Shown piece by piece: positions 48,825 to 58,312 of a stretch of DNA of 64,000 bases. The translations under genes were made by a program, and so were the position numbers. The DNA lies in assembly GCF_001434575.1 (NCBI RefSeq), contig NZ_AZDA01000121.1:1-64000 (forward strand), read 5' to 3'. Position 1 is the stretch's first letter. Every line of letters begins with the position of its first letter. The stretch comes from Loigolactobacillus bifermentans DSM 20003. GTDB lineage: Bacteria; Bacillota; Bacilli; Lactobacillales; Lactobacillaceae. The notes under the pieces were generated by a model. That model had not been told where the DNA came from, searched no databases, and saw only the letters and a program-made list of their open reading frames with translations.

Positions 48825-50045
48825 TTAAATAAAGTGATAGCGACGATTACGTTGCCATAAAATCAGTAACAACACGGCGCCAATAACAGTTACCACCACA
48901 TCGATTTGGAACACTCGAATCACACTGATAGCCGTTTCATTAATAATGAAACTGGAAACAAATGGTCCAACAAAGTAGGTTAACGAAGTCGAAAAACTAT
49001 AATAACCAGTTACCCGCCCTTTTTCCTGTGGGAAGTATTGCGTTAAAACAGTTAAACCTAACTGCCAGATCCCACCGGCAGCGAAGAAACCAATTAAAAT
49101 GCTGGCGATCCGTGCCACCAATAAAGTTGGTGCAGTGACCATCGCGATTAAAGCAGCCACAGAAATCACAACATAAGTGAAGATCAAAGGCAGTAATTTG
49201 ACCCGCGTTACAATGATCGTCGTTAAGAAAACTGAAATCAAAGAGGAAATGGCATACCATGAAATTAAGCTTTTGGCAGTCACTGCTGGAACGTGCAAGA
49301 CTGTTGCCCCAAAGTTAGGTGCATACTGCATAAAAATGTAGAAGGTAAACGAAATCGTAAAACCTAATAAAATCAACGCCAAACCATCAACGGCCATTCG
49401 TGGCTGCGTGTGATGACTAACAGCTTGTGTCTCCGATTGCGCCTTTTGATCAGGTCGATTTTGCGGTGCAAAGCGACTACGGCTAACCAGTAAACAATTT
49501 AAAGCCACAACAATGGCCATCATAATCAACATTGGCCGCGCTGTTGGTAATAAAACAACTAAGAATGGTAATCCGAATTGGGCCAGTGACATAGCCGCCT
49601 TATTTAACGCGTTCATGCTAGCGGTATTGTCCGGAAAAGCATCCGACAAAGCCGGATAGCTTCCCGCATCGGAAAACGAATTGGTAAAACCTAAGAACAA
49701 AGCAAACACTGATGCCATTAACACACTACGACTAAATGCCAATCCTAATAGGAAAATAATCATCGATACCAAGCCGATCAGCAGCGTCGGTTTCCGTCCA
49801 AAACGATCTGAAATTGGACCGGCAAACAAAATTGTCGCTAATCGACCTAAACCAACCATCGCAATTACCGTCGAAACACCTGCAACATTTGTATGCCATA
49901 ACTTTTGAAAGTTAGCACTATACTGGGAAACAACAATGGTTGCCATCCCCAACATCACATAAGCAAGATAGATACCGGATGCTACAGTCGTGTAAGCACG
50001 CCGGCCCTTTGTGTTTTCACCAGGAACTTTGTCAGAGGCCATCAT
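48825..50045 (-). CDS. MFS transporter, shikimate/quinate cluster (second)
   Basis: About 406 residues with 12 predicted helices. The MFS A-motif after helix 2 reads GPISDRFGRKPTLLIG near 77-92. It begins at ATG 50045 (AAAGGACGG upstream); the longer TTG frame overlaps the previous stop. It is a paralogue of the preceding MFS gene, and both lie at the end of the unit with shikimate dehydrogenase genes. Uptake of quinate or shikimate, or efflux of the product, is inferred from position. Confidence 0.85.
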   Translation of the reverse strand: MMASDKVPGENTKGRRAYTTVASGIYLAYVMLGMATIVVSQYSANFQKLWHTNVAGVSTVIAMVGLGRLATILFAGPISDRFGRKPTLLIGLVSMIIFLLGLAFSRSVLMASVFALFLGFTNSFSDAGSYPALSDAFPDNTASMNALNKAAMSLAQFGLPFLVVLLPTARPMLIMMAIVVALNCLLVSRSRFAPQNRPDQKAQSETQAVSHHTQPRMAVDGLALILLGFTISFTFYIFMQYAPNFGATVLHVPAVTAKSLISWYAISSLISVFLTTIIVTRVKLLPLIFTYVVISVAALIAMVTAPTLLVARIASILIGFFAAGGIWQLGLTVLTQYFPQEKGRVTGYYSFSTSLTYFVGPFVSSFIINETAISVIRVFQIDVVVTVIGAVLLLILWQRNRRYHFI

Positions 50046-50047
50046 TA

Positions 50048-51259
50048 TCAATCCGTCCTTTGCGTTTTATTTTGTCGTACGATCACGGCTAAAATAACCC
50101 CGATCACAGTGACGACAATATTTAACAAGATAATCAAACGTGGTGCGTTACTACTTGAAGCACCTGTAATGTGCGCAGCCAACGATAACATCGCGTAATT
50201 GGCAATACTTGAGGCAAACATACACATCGAAGTCGCTAACCCTTTATTGAATGGGAAGAAGTTGATGGTTGTGGCCGTTGCCAATTGTAAAACACCACCG
50301 GCTGCCGCGTAACCGATCACAAAACTCCCAATGTAAAGAATAAATGGTGCTTGAATGAAATAACATAATGCTAACATAACGATTGAAATACTTGGATACA
50401 AAATTAAAATACTGGTATTCTTTAAGCCCATTCGCATTAACTGTGCCGTCGCTAATACGGCAACGGCAGCGCCAGCAGCATAGAAAGACTGCAATGTACT
50501 AGGATCTTTAATCCCATAACTCGTCCCTAATTCTTGATTACAGTTTAACCAGAGCATAAAAGTAGTTGAACTGGTAAAACCAATTAGAATTGCAGCAATC
50601 GAACCACTGGTAAAATGCAATTTTTGTTTTGGCGCTTTAGCGGCTGAAACTTGATCATCAACTGATTTTTCCGTATTTGGAAATGGTAAGAACAAGACCA
50701 GTGCAGCATCAACTAATAATAAGATCCCACAAATAATAAAGATCGTTTTATAACTGAGTTTTGCGCCAGCCACCAAACCGATAAAGAATGGCAATAAGAA
50801 CTGCGCAATAACAATAGAAAACTTCGTAAATAAATTTGCGATGGAGGCGGACTTCGGGAACATTTCCATTAAACTTGGTGAGACACAAGTATCTAAGAAA
50901 GAATTGGCGATCCCGTTTAAAACACCAAAGGCATAAGCCATCCAAAAGTTCTTTGAAAAAACAATGCCGAAGAAGAACACCGCATATAAAATAATGCCAA
51001 TTAGGCCACTGACCCGACGACCTAGTTTATCAGAAACTGGGCCAGCAAAGGGATACGCCACTAAGCGTCCTAAGCCAAAGGCAGCGACAACTGAAACCAC
51101 CATACTCACATCAACCGCACCAGAGCTTAAAGTTTTAGCACCCCAAGCTGTGGCAAACTGACTTTTGTATTGGCTTAAAATTGAAGAAGCAATCCCTAAG
51201 ATCGCATAAGAGAAGTACAGTGCAAAGGCGGTGGGCCAAAATTTCTTTGAATTTTCCAT
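50048..51259 (-). CDS. MFS transporter, shikimate/quinate cluster (first)
   Basis: 403 residues with 12 helices and the motif GPVSDKLGRRVSGLIG near 76-91. AAGGGG lies 7 bases before the ATG. The aroE-like gene ends 6 bp upstream, and the second MFS overlaps or follows directly, so all are one operon. The two transporters share the order of motifs but differ clearly in sequence, which suggests two substrates, for example quinate and shikimate, or an import and an export step. Confidence 0.85.
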   Translation of the reverse strand: MENSKKFWPTAFALYFSYAILGIASSILSQYKSQFATAWGAKTLSSGAVDVSMVVSVVAAFGLGRLVAYPFAGPVSDKLGRRVSGLIGIILYAVFFFGIVFSKNFWMAYAFGVLNGIANSFLDTCVSPSLMEMFPKSASIANLFTKFSIVIAQFLLPFFIGLVAGAKLSYKTIFIICGILLLVDAALVLFLPFPNTEKSVDDQVSAAKAPKQKLHFTSGSIAAILIGFTSSTTFMLWLNCNQELGTSYGIKDPSTLQSFYAAGAAVAVLATAQLMRMGLKNTSILILYPSISIVMLALCYFIQAPFILYIGSFVIGYAAAGGVLQLATATTINFFPFNKGLATSMCMFASSIANYAMLSLAAHITGASSSNAPRLIILLNIVVTVIGVILAVIVRQNKTQRTD

Positions 51260-51264
51260 ATTGA

Positions 51265-52140
51265 CTACCCCTTACCAAAAATGATCTGTTCAACTTCTTT
51301 TAATGGCATATCTTCACCAGAGTAAAGCTTAAAGGCAGCTGCTCCTTGCCATAGCAACATGCCACGACCACCGATGGTTTTAGCACCATGGACCTTTGCT
51401 TCACGTAAGAAACGCGTTTCAATTGGGTTATAAACGGTGTCCGTTACCACTAACCCTTCATGGAAAACGCTAGGATCTGCAACAACGGTACCATCTGTAT
51501 GTGGTGCCATCCCAACTTTCGTTGCATTTCCGACAATGTCGCTTGCTTTGATCAAGGCGTATAGCATGGCTTGGTCATTGACATCATTTACAGTGACTTT
51601 GCAGGCTGGCACTTCAGTCATGATCTTTTCAGCTGTTTTTTCCGCATTGGCAAAGAATGGGTCTTTGGGATTGAAAATGTTGATCTGCTTAGCACCGTCT
51701 AACGCTGTCTGAACCGCAATCGCAGTCCCTGCACCGCCAGCACCAATAATCGTAATCACTTTATCCTTGACATCAATCCCATTGGCTTTTAAGTTTTTGA
51801 CATAGCCTTGACCATCCGTATTGTAGCCGGTTAACACACCATCATCGTTGACGATCGTATTAACAGCACCGATCAGCTTGGCTTCCGGTGACAATTTATC
51901 AACTAATTCGGCTGCTGCTGTTTTACAAGGCATGGTGACATTCGCACCACGCATGTTGAATAACCGCATGGTTTTTAAAGCTTGCGCCATGTCATTTTCC
52001 TGAATGTCAAAAGCCAGGTAAGCATCATTAATGCCTTTGGCTGCAAAACTATGATTATACATGGCTGGGGAGCCGGAATGACCTACCGGAGACCCAAATA
52101 AGCCCAACATGACTGTATGTCCATCAATTCGTTCTTCCAT
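51265..52140 (-). CDS. Shikimate/quinate dehydrogenase (AroE family), copy 1
   Basis: 291 residues. Shikimate-site motifs: GSPVGHSGSPAMYN (SxS, residues about 16-29), NVTMPCK with the catalytic Lys near 72, and NTDGQGY with the catalytic Asp near 108. The NAD(P) loop is GAGGAGTA near 133. AAGGTGAT precedes the ATG. It oxidises shikimate to 3-dehydroshikimate or quinate to 3-dehydroquinate, or the reverse. Its place among transporters and a dehydratase-like gene suggests catabolism rather than aromatic biosynthesis. It follows the second AroE-type gene by 27 bp. Confidence 0.88.
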   Translation of the reverse strand: MEERIDGHTVMLGLFGSPVGHSGSPAMYNHSFAAKGINDAYLAFDIQENDMAQALKTMRLFNMRGANVTMPCKTAAAELVDKLSPEAKLIGAVNTIVNDDGVLTGYNTDGQGYVKNLKANGIDVKDKVITIIGAGGAGTAIAVQTALDGAKQINIFNPKDPFFANAEKTAEKIMTEVPACKVTVNDVNDQAMLYALIKASDIVGNATKVGMAPHTDGTVVADPSVFHEGLVVTDTVYNPIETRFLREAKVHGAKTIGGRGMLLWQGAAAFKLYSGEDMPLKEVEQIIFGKG

Positions 52141-52167
52141 TTATATCACCTTTTTTATCTCTGATTG

Positions 52168-53049
52168 TTACTTATTTGCTTGTGCTGCTTCATAGGCTTG
52201 GTATTCAGCAACTGGCATTTGCTTGCCAACGAATAATTCGTAAGCGGCAGCGCCTTGCCATAATAACATTCCTTTACCAGGTGCCACTTTACAACCAACT
52301 TTTTCAGCATCTAAGATCAACTTGGTCTTCAATGGGTTGTAGACTGTATCGGCGACCACCAGGTCAGCACGCAAGAAGCTTGGATCAACTAAGGATTGAT
52401 CATCATAAGGCTTCATGCCGATCACTGTGGCGTTGACTAAAATATCAGCGTCGGCGATTTCAGCTTTTAGCTTTGCCTGATCCGCTAATGGATAAACGTG
52501 AACGGTCACATCTGGCGCTGCTGTGGCTAACTTCTGAGCTGTTTCCTCAGCCCGCGCATAAAATTCATCATCTTGGTTGAAAATGCTTAAGGCTTGCGCC
52601 CCATCTAAAGCTGCTTGGACCTGTAAGGCTGTGGCAGCACCGCCGGCACCAATGACGACTAACTTCTTGCCTTTAATGTCAACGCCGTTTTCCTTTAAAT
52701 TGCGAACAAAGCCAATGCCATCGGTAATGTGACCGGTGATTTTGCCATCTTGATTCACGAAAACGTTAACCGCACCAACTACTTTGGCAGCTGGTGATAG
52801 TTCATCAACTAAGGTGGCAGCAATGTTCTTCAGGGGCATGGTGAAGTTACCCCCGCGAATGTTCATGAGCTTAATAGCTTTGATGGCATCTGTCATACCT
52901 TCTTTTTTCACATCAAAGGCCATGTAAGCATAATCTAAGCCTTGATTTTGAAAACTGAAGTTATACATCGCCGGTGAGCCAGAATGCCCGACTGGCGAAC
53001 CTAGTAAACAAAAGAGACCTGTGGTTCCAGCAATTCTTTTTTCCATCAT
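52168..53049 (-). CDS. Shikimate/quinate dehydrogenase (AroE family), copy 2
   Basis: About 293 residues from ATG 53049 with AGAAAGGA upstream. Motifs: GSPVGHSGSPAMYN, NFTMPLK with the catalytic Lys, and HITDGIGF, where the usual Asn of NTDG is Ile; VNT reads VNV. These changes point to a different substrate or cofactor than copy 1. The NAD(P) loop is GAGGAATA. A hairpin terminator (53094-53122) lies just upstream, so expression may be partly independent of the SDR gene. YdiB-like use of quinate is possible. Confidence 0.86.
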   Translation of the reverse strand: MMEKRIAGTTGLFCLLGSPVGHSGSPAMYNFSFQNQGLDYAYMAFDVKKEGMTDAIKAIKLMNIRGGNFTMPLKNIAATLVDELSPAAKVVGAVNVFVNQDGKITGHITDGIGFVRNLKENGVDIKGKKLVVIGAGGAATALQVQAALDGAQALSIFNQDDEFYARAEETAQKLATAAPDVTVHVYPLADQAKLKAEIADADILVNATVIGMKPYDDQSLVDPSFLRADLVVADTVYNPLKTKLILDAEKVGCKVAPGKGMLLWQGAAAYELFVGKQMPVAEYQAYEAAQANK

Positions 53050-53093
53050 TAAAAGATCCTTTCTCAAGTGCAATTTATCACAATCAACTGCAA

Positions 53094-53122
53094 AAATTAG
53101 AGCTAGTGCTTAGCTCTAATTT
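53094..53122 (-). terminator. Internal terminator within the shikimate cluster
   Basis: AAATTAGAGCTA and TAGCTCTAATTT pair perfectly around five bases; T5 follows on the minus strand. It lies between the SDR and AroE-type genes and should reduce distal expression. Confidence 0.75.
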
Positions 53123-53158
53123 TTAAATGATTTAATTTTCAATCTTTCAGGCAACTTG

Positions 53159-53998
53159 CTATTTCTTAGCAGGTTGATGATGTTCGATGGCGTATTCGCG
53201 ACGGCCACCTGGCTTAGGAATTTGGTCCCCCATCATAATGCCGAAGCCACCTTCAACTGTGACTTCGCCACCATTAGTGTAATCAGAACGATCACTGGCT
53301 AAGTAAAGCACTGTGTTGGCAATGTCGTCTAAGTTCCCGATCCGCTTGCTGGCGGTTAAAGCTTTCCGACCTTGTTCAACGGCTGGATCTGAGTAGAAGT
53401 CAGCTGATAATGGTGTTTTAACCAAGCATGGGAGGACACAGTTACTCCGAACACCGAATTGGCCCCATTCAGCGGCGATTTGGCGTGATAACATGTTGAC
53501 GCCAGCCTTGGTGGTACTGTAAGCACCACTGTAAGTTTCTGGGAAGCGTGATGCAATCGTTGAAATATTGACGATTGTGCCTTTATGTTGCTTGATCATT
53601 GCCTTCCCAAAACGTTGTGACATTAAGAAGTATCCTGTTAAGTTAACATTCAAGGCCATGTTCCATTCGTCTAACCGTAAGTCTTCTAGTGGTGAGAAGC
53701 GTAAAATGGCGGCGGTGTTGACTAAAACGTCAACGCGGCCAAAATGATCAACAACTGCTTTAACGGCAGCGTCAACTTCTGCTTCATTTGTGGTGTTACA
53801 CTTAACGGCTAATGTATCCACACCATATTGTTGCTTTAATTCAGCGGCCCGTGCTTGGGTCTTTTCTTCTAATAAATCAACTAATGCCAAGTTGGCCCCT
53901 TGTTTGGCAAATTCTTCAGTGAATTTTGTGCCCATGCCACCAACAGCACCTGTGACAACAACTACTTTACCTGCTAATCCTAACCATTGTTCGCTCAT
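53159..53998 (-). CDS. SDR-family oxidoreductase of the shikimate cluster
   Basis: 279 residues. Cofactor motif TGAVGGMG (residues 16-23), an NTAA variant of NNAG near 94, catalytic Ser in NISTIAS and YSTTK near 160. The last part (GGFGIMMGDQIPKPGGRREYAIEHH) is an extended tail. It would be a cytoplasmic NAD(P)-dependent alcohol dehydrogenase on a cyclic polyol or its keto form. It follows the TIM-barrel gene in the same unit. Exact substrate unknown. Confidence 0.86.
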   Translation of the reverse strand: MSEQWLGLAGKVVVVTGAVGGMGTKFTEEFAKQGANLALVDLLEEKTQARAAELKQQYGVDTLAVKCNTTNEAEVDAAVKAVVDHFGRVDVLVNTAAILRFSPLEDLRLDEWNMALNVNLTGYFLMSQRFGKAMIKQHKGTIVNISTIASRFPETYSGAYSTTKAGVNMLSRQIAAEWGQFGVRSNCVLPCLVKTPLSADFYSDPAVEQGRKALTASKRIGNLDDIANTVLYLASDRSDYTNGGEVTVEGGFGIMMGDQIPKPGGRREYAIEHHQPAKK

Positions 53999-54111
53999 GA
54001 TATTAAAACCCCTTCTAAAAGTTTATTCATGTGATATTCAACCAGGATAATGATCATTATCCTTAAAAATTAATTCATAGATAAAATTTATCTATTCATA
54101 AAAACTATCTA

Positions 54112-54945
54112 TTAAAGCATTTCTGGCCAAGCTTCTTTTAACACTTTGGCCGTATTTTCAAACGTATAATCAGCCACATACTTCACACCTTTAGCCAAGT
54201 AAGCATCTGAGATCACTTCTACCCCGATGACCTTAGGATCAGCACCAGCATCCTTCACCATCTTTAAGAAGGCAACCGTATCTGCCTTCCCAGTGCCTGG
54301 TGCCAAACGATCATGCATGGATTCATCACGTAAGATTGAATCAGCATAAGGACGGGCATAAGCATCATCGATTTGGATTGAAATCACTTCTTTGGCTTGT
54401 TCTTTCGTCAAAATATCGTAAGATTGGTTGGCGCGAACCCAGTGCCAAGTATCTAACAACATCTTAGCGTTCTTGCAGTTAGCGGCCTTTAAGACTTTCC
54501 AAGTTTTGTCCAAGTTTGGCAAACCACTATATGGCATTGGTTCCAACGCAATGATCTTATCACCAGCGCGACTGCAAAGTTCTTGTAACTTCTTAGTCGT
54601 ATAGTCAACGTCGTAAGATTCCATTAACCCAACATTAATGTGTTCAACGCCGAAGAGATCGCACATATGGAAGCAAGTTTGTTCCTTATATTTTTGTTCA
54701 TAAGTCCGCTTGGCTTCACACCATTGCACAATGTATTCAACTTCGGTACATTTAATTTGATATTTATCTAAAACAGCTAAAATGTCCTGATCTGTTAAAC
54801 CTTCGTTTAACGCATCCACGTAAGTTTCGGCGCGGAGCCCAATACCTTCGTACCCAGCTTCGTGTGCGGCTTTGCACCGTTCTTCAAATGTACATTGATC
54901 GCCTAAGGTCCAAGAACTAACTGTGATTGGATGAGATTGTGACAT
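54112..54945 (-). CDS. Sugar phosphate isomerase/epimerase-like TIM barrel, possible 3-dehydroshikimate dehydratase
   Basis: 277 residues of the AP-endonuclease-2/xylose-isomerase-like barrel family. Metal ligands: E of ALEPMPYSG, D and H of LLDTWHW, D of IQIDDAY and E of GVEVISD, in the family order. AsbF/QuiC-type 3-dehydroshikimate dehydratases belong here and make protocatechuate. With two AroE-type dehydrogenases beside it, that activity is the best guess, but an isomerase on another cyclic sugar acid cannot be excluded. It is the first gene of the cluster, divergent from the LysR gene, and a cre-like site lies in its promoter. Confidence 0.8.
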   Translation of the reverse strand: MSQSHPITVSSWTLGDQCTFEERCKAAHEAGYEGIGLRAETYVDALNEGLTDQDILAVLDKYQIKCTEVEYIVQWCEAKRTYEQKYKEQTCFHMCDLFGVEHINVGLMESYDVDYTTKKLQELCSRAGDKIIALEPMPYSGLPNLDKTWKVLKAANCKNAKMLLDTWHWVRANQSYDILTKEQAKEVISIQIDDAYARPYADSILRDESMHDRLAPGTGKADTVAFLKMVKDAGADPKVIGVEVISDAYLAKGVKYVADYTFENTAKVLKEAWPEML

Positions 54946-55000
54946 AATAAACCCTCCTATGATTTGTCTTGTTTTTCACATGAATCATTTTACAAGTTCA

Positions 55001-55015
55001 TTGTAAGCGGTTCTC
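55001..55015. promoter_or_regulatory. Candidate cre in the divergent LysR control region
   Basis: TTGTAAGCGGTTCTC fits the first eleven positions of the cre consensus. Catabolite control of the cluster would be logical. AT-rich dyads for LysR binding lie at 55020-55075. Confidence 0.35.
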
Positions 55016-55103
55016 ATAAGAGCGTCTAATTGATTCTAATCGACTAATCTATAGTGATAGGCTATAATTAGGCTGGAAGCCGGTTTAGAAAGGGGTTCAC
55101 ACA

Positions 55104-55985
55104 ATGAACTTGTACCACCTACGTTATTTTTCGGTACTTGCCAAAACCGAAAACTATACTCAGGCCGCAAACCTGTTAAATATTACACAGCCTAGTCTCA
55201 GTAACGCCATTCATTCACTTGAAAAAGAAGTTCAAGTGAAATTATTTGCAAAAAAGGGTCGCCGCGTCCAATTAACAGATCCGGGCCATCAATTTGCCAA
55301 AGATATTGATCAAGTCTTAATGCAACTTGACCACAGCGTGGCAGCTTTACAAGCCACCCAGGAAACCACCAGTTTAATTCGTGTCGCAGCCTTACGGACG
55401 CTAAGCTCCCGCTGGTTGCCCCAAATGGTCCAACATTTTCTTACAAGCCATCCCGAAACCGCCAGCCAGTTTAAATTTTCAAATGACACCGGGATGTCGC
55501 CTGATATTGTGGAAAGTCTCCGCCAGGAAAATTATGATGTGGCGTTTTGTTCAAAAGTTGATGATGCCCCTGATATTCAATACACCCCCATTGCTGAACA
55601 AGATCTCGTAGTGATCACACCGCTGGACCATCCTTTGGCGAAAAAAAAGAGCCTCAACTTAAATGAGACCCTGCCTTATCCGCAAATCACTTTTTCGCCA
55701 CGCAGTGGTTTATATCCGATTATTCACCACTTATTTGCAGAGATCGGTCATCAACCACAAAGTGCTTATGCCATTGAAGAAGACCAAGCGGTTGCAGGGA
55801 TGGTGGCCAACAACTTTGGAATTGCCGTTTTACCTGCGATGGATAGTCTAAAGGGCATGCCGGTGAAGATCATCCCCCTGACATTCCCAAAATGGCACCG
55901 TTTGCTATACATGGTGACTTTAAAGCAGCATTACCAAAATCCTTCTGCTCAGGCCTTTATTGATTTTGTACAGGCCCAGGCTTAA
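55104..55985 (+). CDS. LysR-family regulator of the shikimate cluster
   Basis: 293 residues. The N-terminal helix-turn-helix is MNLYHLRYFSVLAKTENYTQAANLLNITQPSLSNAIHSLEKEVQVKLF, followed by the effector-binding domain. AAAGGGG precedes the ATG. It is transcribed away from the TIM-barrel gene with 158 bp between, the standard arrangement for a LysR activator controlling the neighbouring operon. The inducer is probably an intermediate such as shikimate, quinate or a dehydro form (inference). Confidence 0.9.
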   Translation: MNLYHLRYFSVLAKTENYTQAANLLNITQPSLSNAIHSLEKEVQVKLFAKKGRRVQLTDPGHQFAKDIDQVLMQLDHSVAALQATQETTSLIRVAALRTLSSRWLPQMVQHFLTSHPETASQFKFSNDTGMSPDIVESLRQENYDVAFCSKVDDAPDIQYTPIAEQDLVVITPLDHPLAKKKSLNLNETLPYPQITFSPRSGLYPIIHHLFAEIGHQPQSAYAIEEDQAVAGMVANNFGIAVLPAMDSLKGMPVKIIPLTFPKWHRLLYMVTLKQHYQNPSAQAFIDFVQAQA

Positions 55986-56006
55986 CGTTAACTTACTAGT
56001 CACCAA

Positions 56007-56054
56007 AAAGAACAGGTAAACTCACAAAACTGAGTGAGTGCCTGTTCTCTTTTT
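56007..56054. terminator. Terminator between LysR and GGDEF genes
   Basis: AAGAACAGG with ACTCAC pairs to GTGAGTGCCTGTTCT; A and T runs flank both sides of the convergent pair. Confidence 0.8.
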
Positions 56055-57225
56055 ACTTTAGCGTCACGCGATGCTGCTGGGTAAAGTCAAAAATCACCCC
56101 ACGCACTGTAATGGCATTCCGTGACTGCTTAGAATCATATAAATACTTATCCGCACGATTATAAATATCCAGATAATTTTTATCATCTAAAATCGACCGA
56201 TCTTGTCCCAATGACACGGTGATCTGAAAGGTCTCACCTTCATCAGTGGTAAAGCGCAACGCGCCTAGCGCATCATGTACCCGTTTTGAGATCTCAATCG
56301 CCCGTTCAAAATTAGCTGCCGCATCCAGTAGCAAAAAACTGAATTCTTCGCCACCTGTTCGGTAAGTTTTCGATGCATATTCCAAATTAGTCATCAGCTG
56401 TTTTAACGTTTGAGCGACCTGTTGCAACACATCATTCCCGACTAAATGGCCGTATTGGTCGTTGATCTGCTTAAAATGATCGATGTCTAATGTGTAAAGG
56501 GCATAACCACGCTTAGGATCCGTATGAAAGTTTTGATAAGCAGTTTGGAGGTCTTCGTTAAATACCCGAAAATTGTACAAGCCGGTTAAATCATCGCGCC
56601 GGGCTTCTTGGCGTAATTTAGCTTGCGTTTTGGTATAACGAAGCTCAAAATACTGAACCATCCATAAAATCACATTGATCACCAAACAAGTGCCGAGCTG
56701 CCAAAGCCAACCGACATTGATGCCCCCTAAAGAAATGGCATTCATGGTAAAAATCGGTAATGCAAATACCAAACTAAAGGGAAAATAATACAGCGGTTGT
56801 TTAACGATTTGCGCACCAAATTGCTTCGCAACCAGCATGAGTGCCAGACTGACAACATAAAGCGGTAGCCAGTTCGATACATCCGGTAACCACCAAAACC
56901 AAATGATCATAAGTAACGCCAAACAATTAAACGTTTTCCAACTGCGTGCCTTCAGTAAGGCAAACATCACGGTACTGATTTGAAAATTAATATAAGTCCA
57001 CCCAAACCCCGCTTTATTCCCTGCTTGACGCATACTCAGTATAGATGCCACATGAAATAGCAACAAAAACGCTACTGTAATGCCAATTAAATAAACCATT
57101 CTCAATTTTTTCTGTCTGGGACGATGAAATTTTGCCGCTTGTAACCAGTTAAACAGCATGGCATAACCAATCAAAACCAGTGTATTTGTAATAAAGGTTA
57201 CAATCCGAATTTCCCAATCAAGCAC
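56053..57225 (-). CDS. Membrane GGDEF diguanylate cyclase
   Basis: 390 residues. Six to seven hydrophobic helices fill the first 195 residues, as in MHYT/5TM-like sensors. The C-terminal GGDEF domain shows DDLTGLYNFRVF, DIDHFKQINDQYGHLVGND and the signature TGGEEFSFLL (GGEEF), so it should make c-di-GMP. The RxxD inhibition site is not evident before the signature. GTG at 57225 is the start, preceded by GGAAG. It lies two genes from the exopolysaccharide operon and may feed its EAL-type receptor. Confidence 0.92.
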   Translation of the reverse strand: MLDWEIRIVTFITNTLVLIGYAMLFNWLQAAKFHRPRQKKLRMVYLIGITVAFLLLFHVASILSMRQAGNKAGFGWTYINFQISTVMFALLKARSWKTFNCLALLMIIWFWWLPDVSNWLPLYVVSLALMLVAKQFGAQIVKQPLYYFPFSLVFALPIFTMNAISLGGINVGWLWQLGTCLVINVILWMVQYFELRYTKTQAKLRQEARRDDLTGLYNFRVFNEDLQTAYQNFHTDPKRGYALYTLDIDHFKQINDQYGHLVGNDVLQQVAQTLKQLMTNLEYASKTYRTGGEEFSFLLLDAAANFERAIEISKRVHDALGALRFTTDEGETFQITVSLGQDRSILDDKNYLDIYNRADKYLYDSKQSRNAITVRGVIFDFTQQHRVTLK

Positions 57226-57276
57226 CTTACCGCTTCCTTCTCTTCCGTCAATTCGTTTTCTGTAACCTGTGGCCTG

Positions 57277-58026
57277 TTATGCCAACGCTGTTAAGCCCAT
57301 TTTTAACGTTGCCAGATCCAACTGGCCCGGTGCTGAAGCGCCGCTTACCGTTGCAAAACTCAACGTTGAGCCCGTTAAAGTACCGCTTAACCGGCTGATA
57401 CGGCCTAAATCACCCATAGCCATCGTAATCAGCGGTTGCGTCAGTTGCTGATCAGCTTGGAGCGTCGCTTGCATTAACGTCAATACATCTTGCGGCTGGT
57501 GCGGCATAACGGCCATTTTCACGACAGCTGCACTTGTCTCCCCCATCACTTGCAATTGCTGCGTTAAAACGTTTAAAGGGGCAGTGGCTTGAAAATCGTG
57601 CTGGCTTAAAATCACCGGGATACCCTGTGCTTGGGCCGCGATTAAAATAGCTTGTACCACTTGTGAGCCACGGTTAAACTCCACATCTAACGCATCCGCT
57701 AAACCAGCCTGACAAATTTGAACCAGCAACTGCTGATAAGCCGCTGCTGTCAGTGCCAGTTCACCACCTTCAGCCTGCGTGCGTAACGTCACCAGCATTG
57801 GTAAATCTGCTAATGCTAACCGTAACGCTGCAAAATCAGTTTGTAAGGTGGTAAACGTGCAGTCTTTTAAATAATCGATTCGCCACTCCACTAAGTCAGG
57901 TTTGGCAACAACCACCTGCTCGGCTGCCACCAACAGTTCAGACAAATCCGTGCCAATCAATGGCACACAACTTTTAGGTTGGCCTTGGCCTAAACACACG
58001 TTGCCAATTTTTACGCTTTTCTCCAA
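57277..58026 (-). CDS. aroD: Type I 3-dehydroquinate dehydratase
   Basis: About 249 residues from TTG 58026 (GAGGT 7 bases upstream); GTG 58035 overlaps that site. Signature parts: EWRIDYL with the substrate-binding Glu and Arg, SQHDF with the catalytic His, VVKMAVM with the Schiff-base Lys, GRISRL and SAPGQ. It converts 3-dehydroquinate to 3-dehydroshikimate. It follows no other aro gene and lies near the shikimate cluster, so it may join quinate to that route or serve biosynthesis. About 50 bp separate it from the GGDEF gene. Confidence 0.92.
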   Translation of the reverse strand: MEKSVKIGNVCLGQGQPKSCVPLIGTDLSELLVAAEQVVVAKPDLVEWRIDYLKDCTFTTLQTDFAALRLALADLPMLVTLRTQAEGGELALTAAAYQQLLVQICQAGLADALDVEFNRGSQVVQAILIAAQAQGIPVILSQHDFQATAPLNVLTQQLQVMGETSAAVVKMAVMPHQPQDVLTLMQATLQADQQLTQPLITMAMGDLGRISRLSGTLTGSTLSFATVSGASAPGQLDLATLKMGLTALA

Positions 58027-58286
58027 ATGGTTCACCTCGTTTTATTACCTAATTCTCATTTTATCTGAAAAAGCGATTACAGTTCAAGTCACAATCGCTA
58101 ATTGGTTCACCTTTATACCTTACTTAAATAATCTCACCACTTTTTAATGCTAACTGATTTGAAAATCCCCTTAGCAACCTAGCAGTGGCAGCTATCGCAT
58201 TTTAAATTGGTATAGCCGATAACAACTTGTTCAGTTTAGCTGGCAAATATGACCAAAGCGTGATGTTTATCTGAAGAATAGATCAA

Positions 58287-58312
58287 AATAGGCCTTCTTA
58301 AAAGGCCTACTT
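58287..58312 (-). terminator. Terminator of the exopolysaccharide operon
   Basis: TAGGCCTTTT and AAGGCCTA pair on the minus strand, followed by TTTTG. The stop of the glycosyltransferase gene lies next to it. The 58030-58286 interval shows no gene. Confidence 0.7.
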
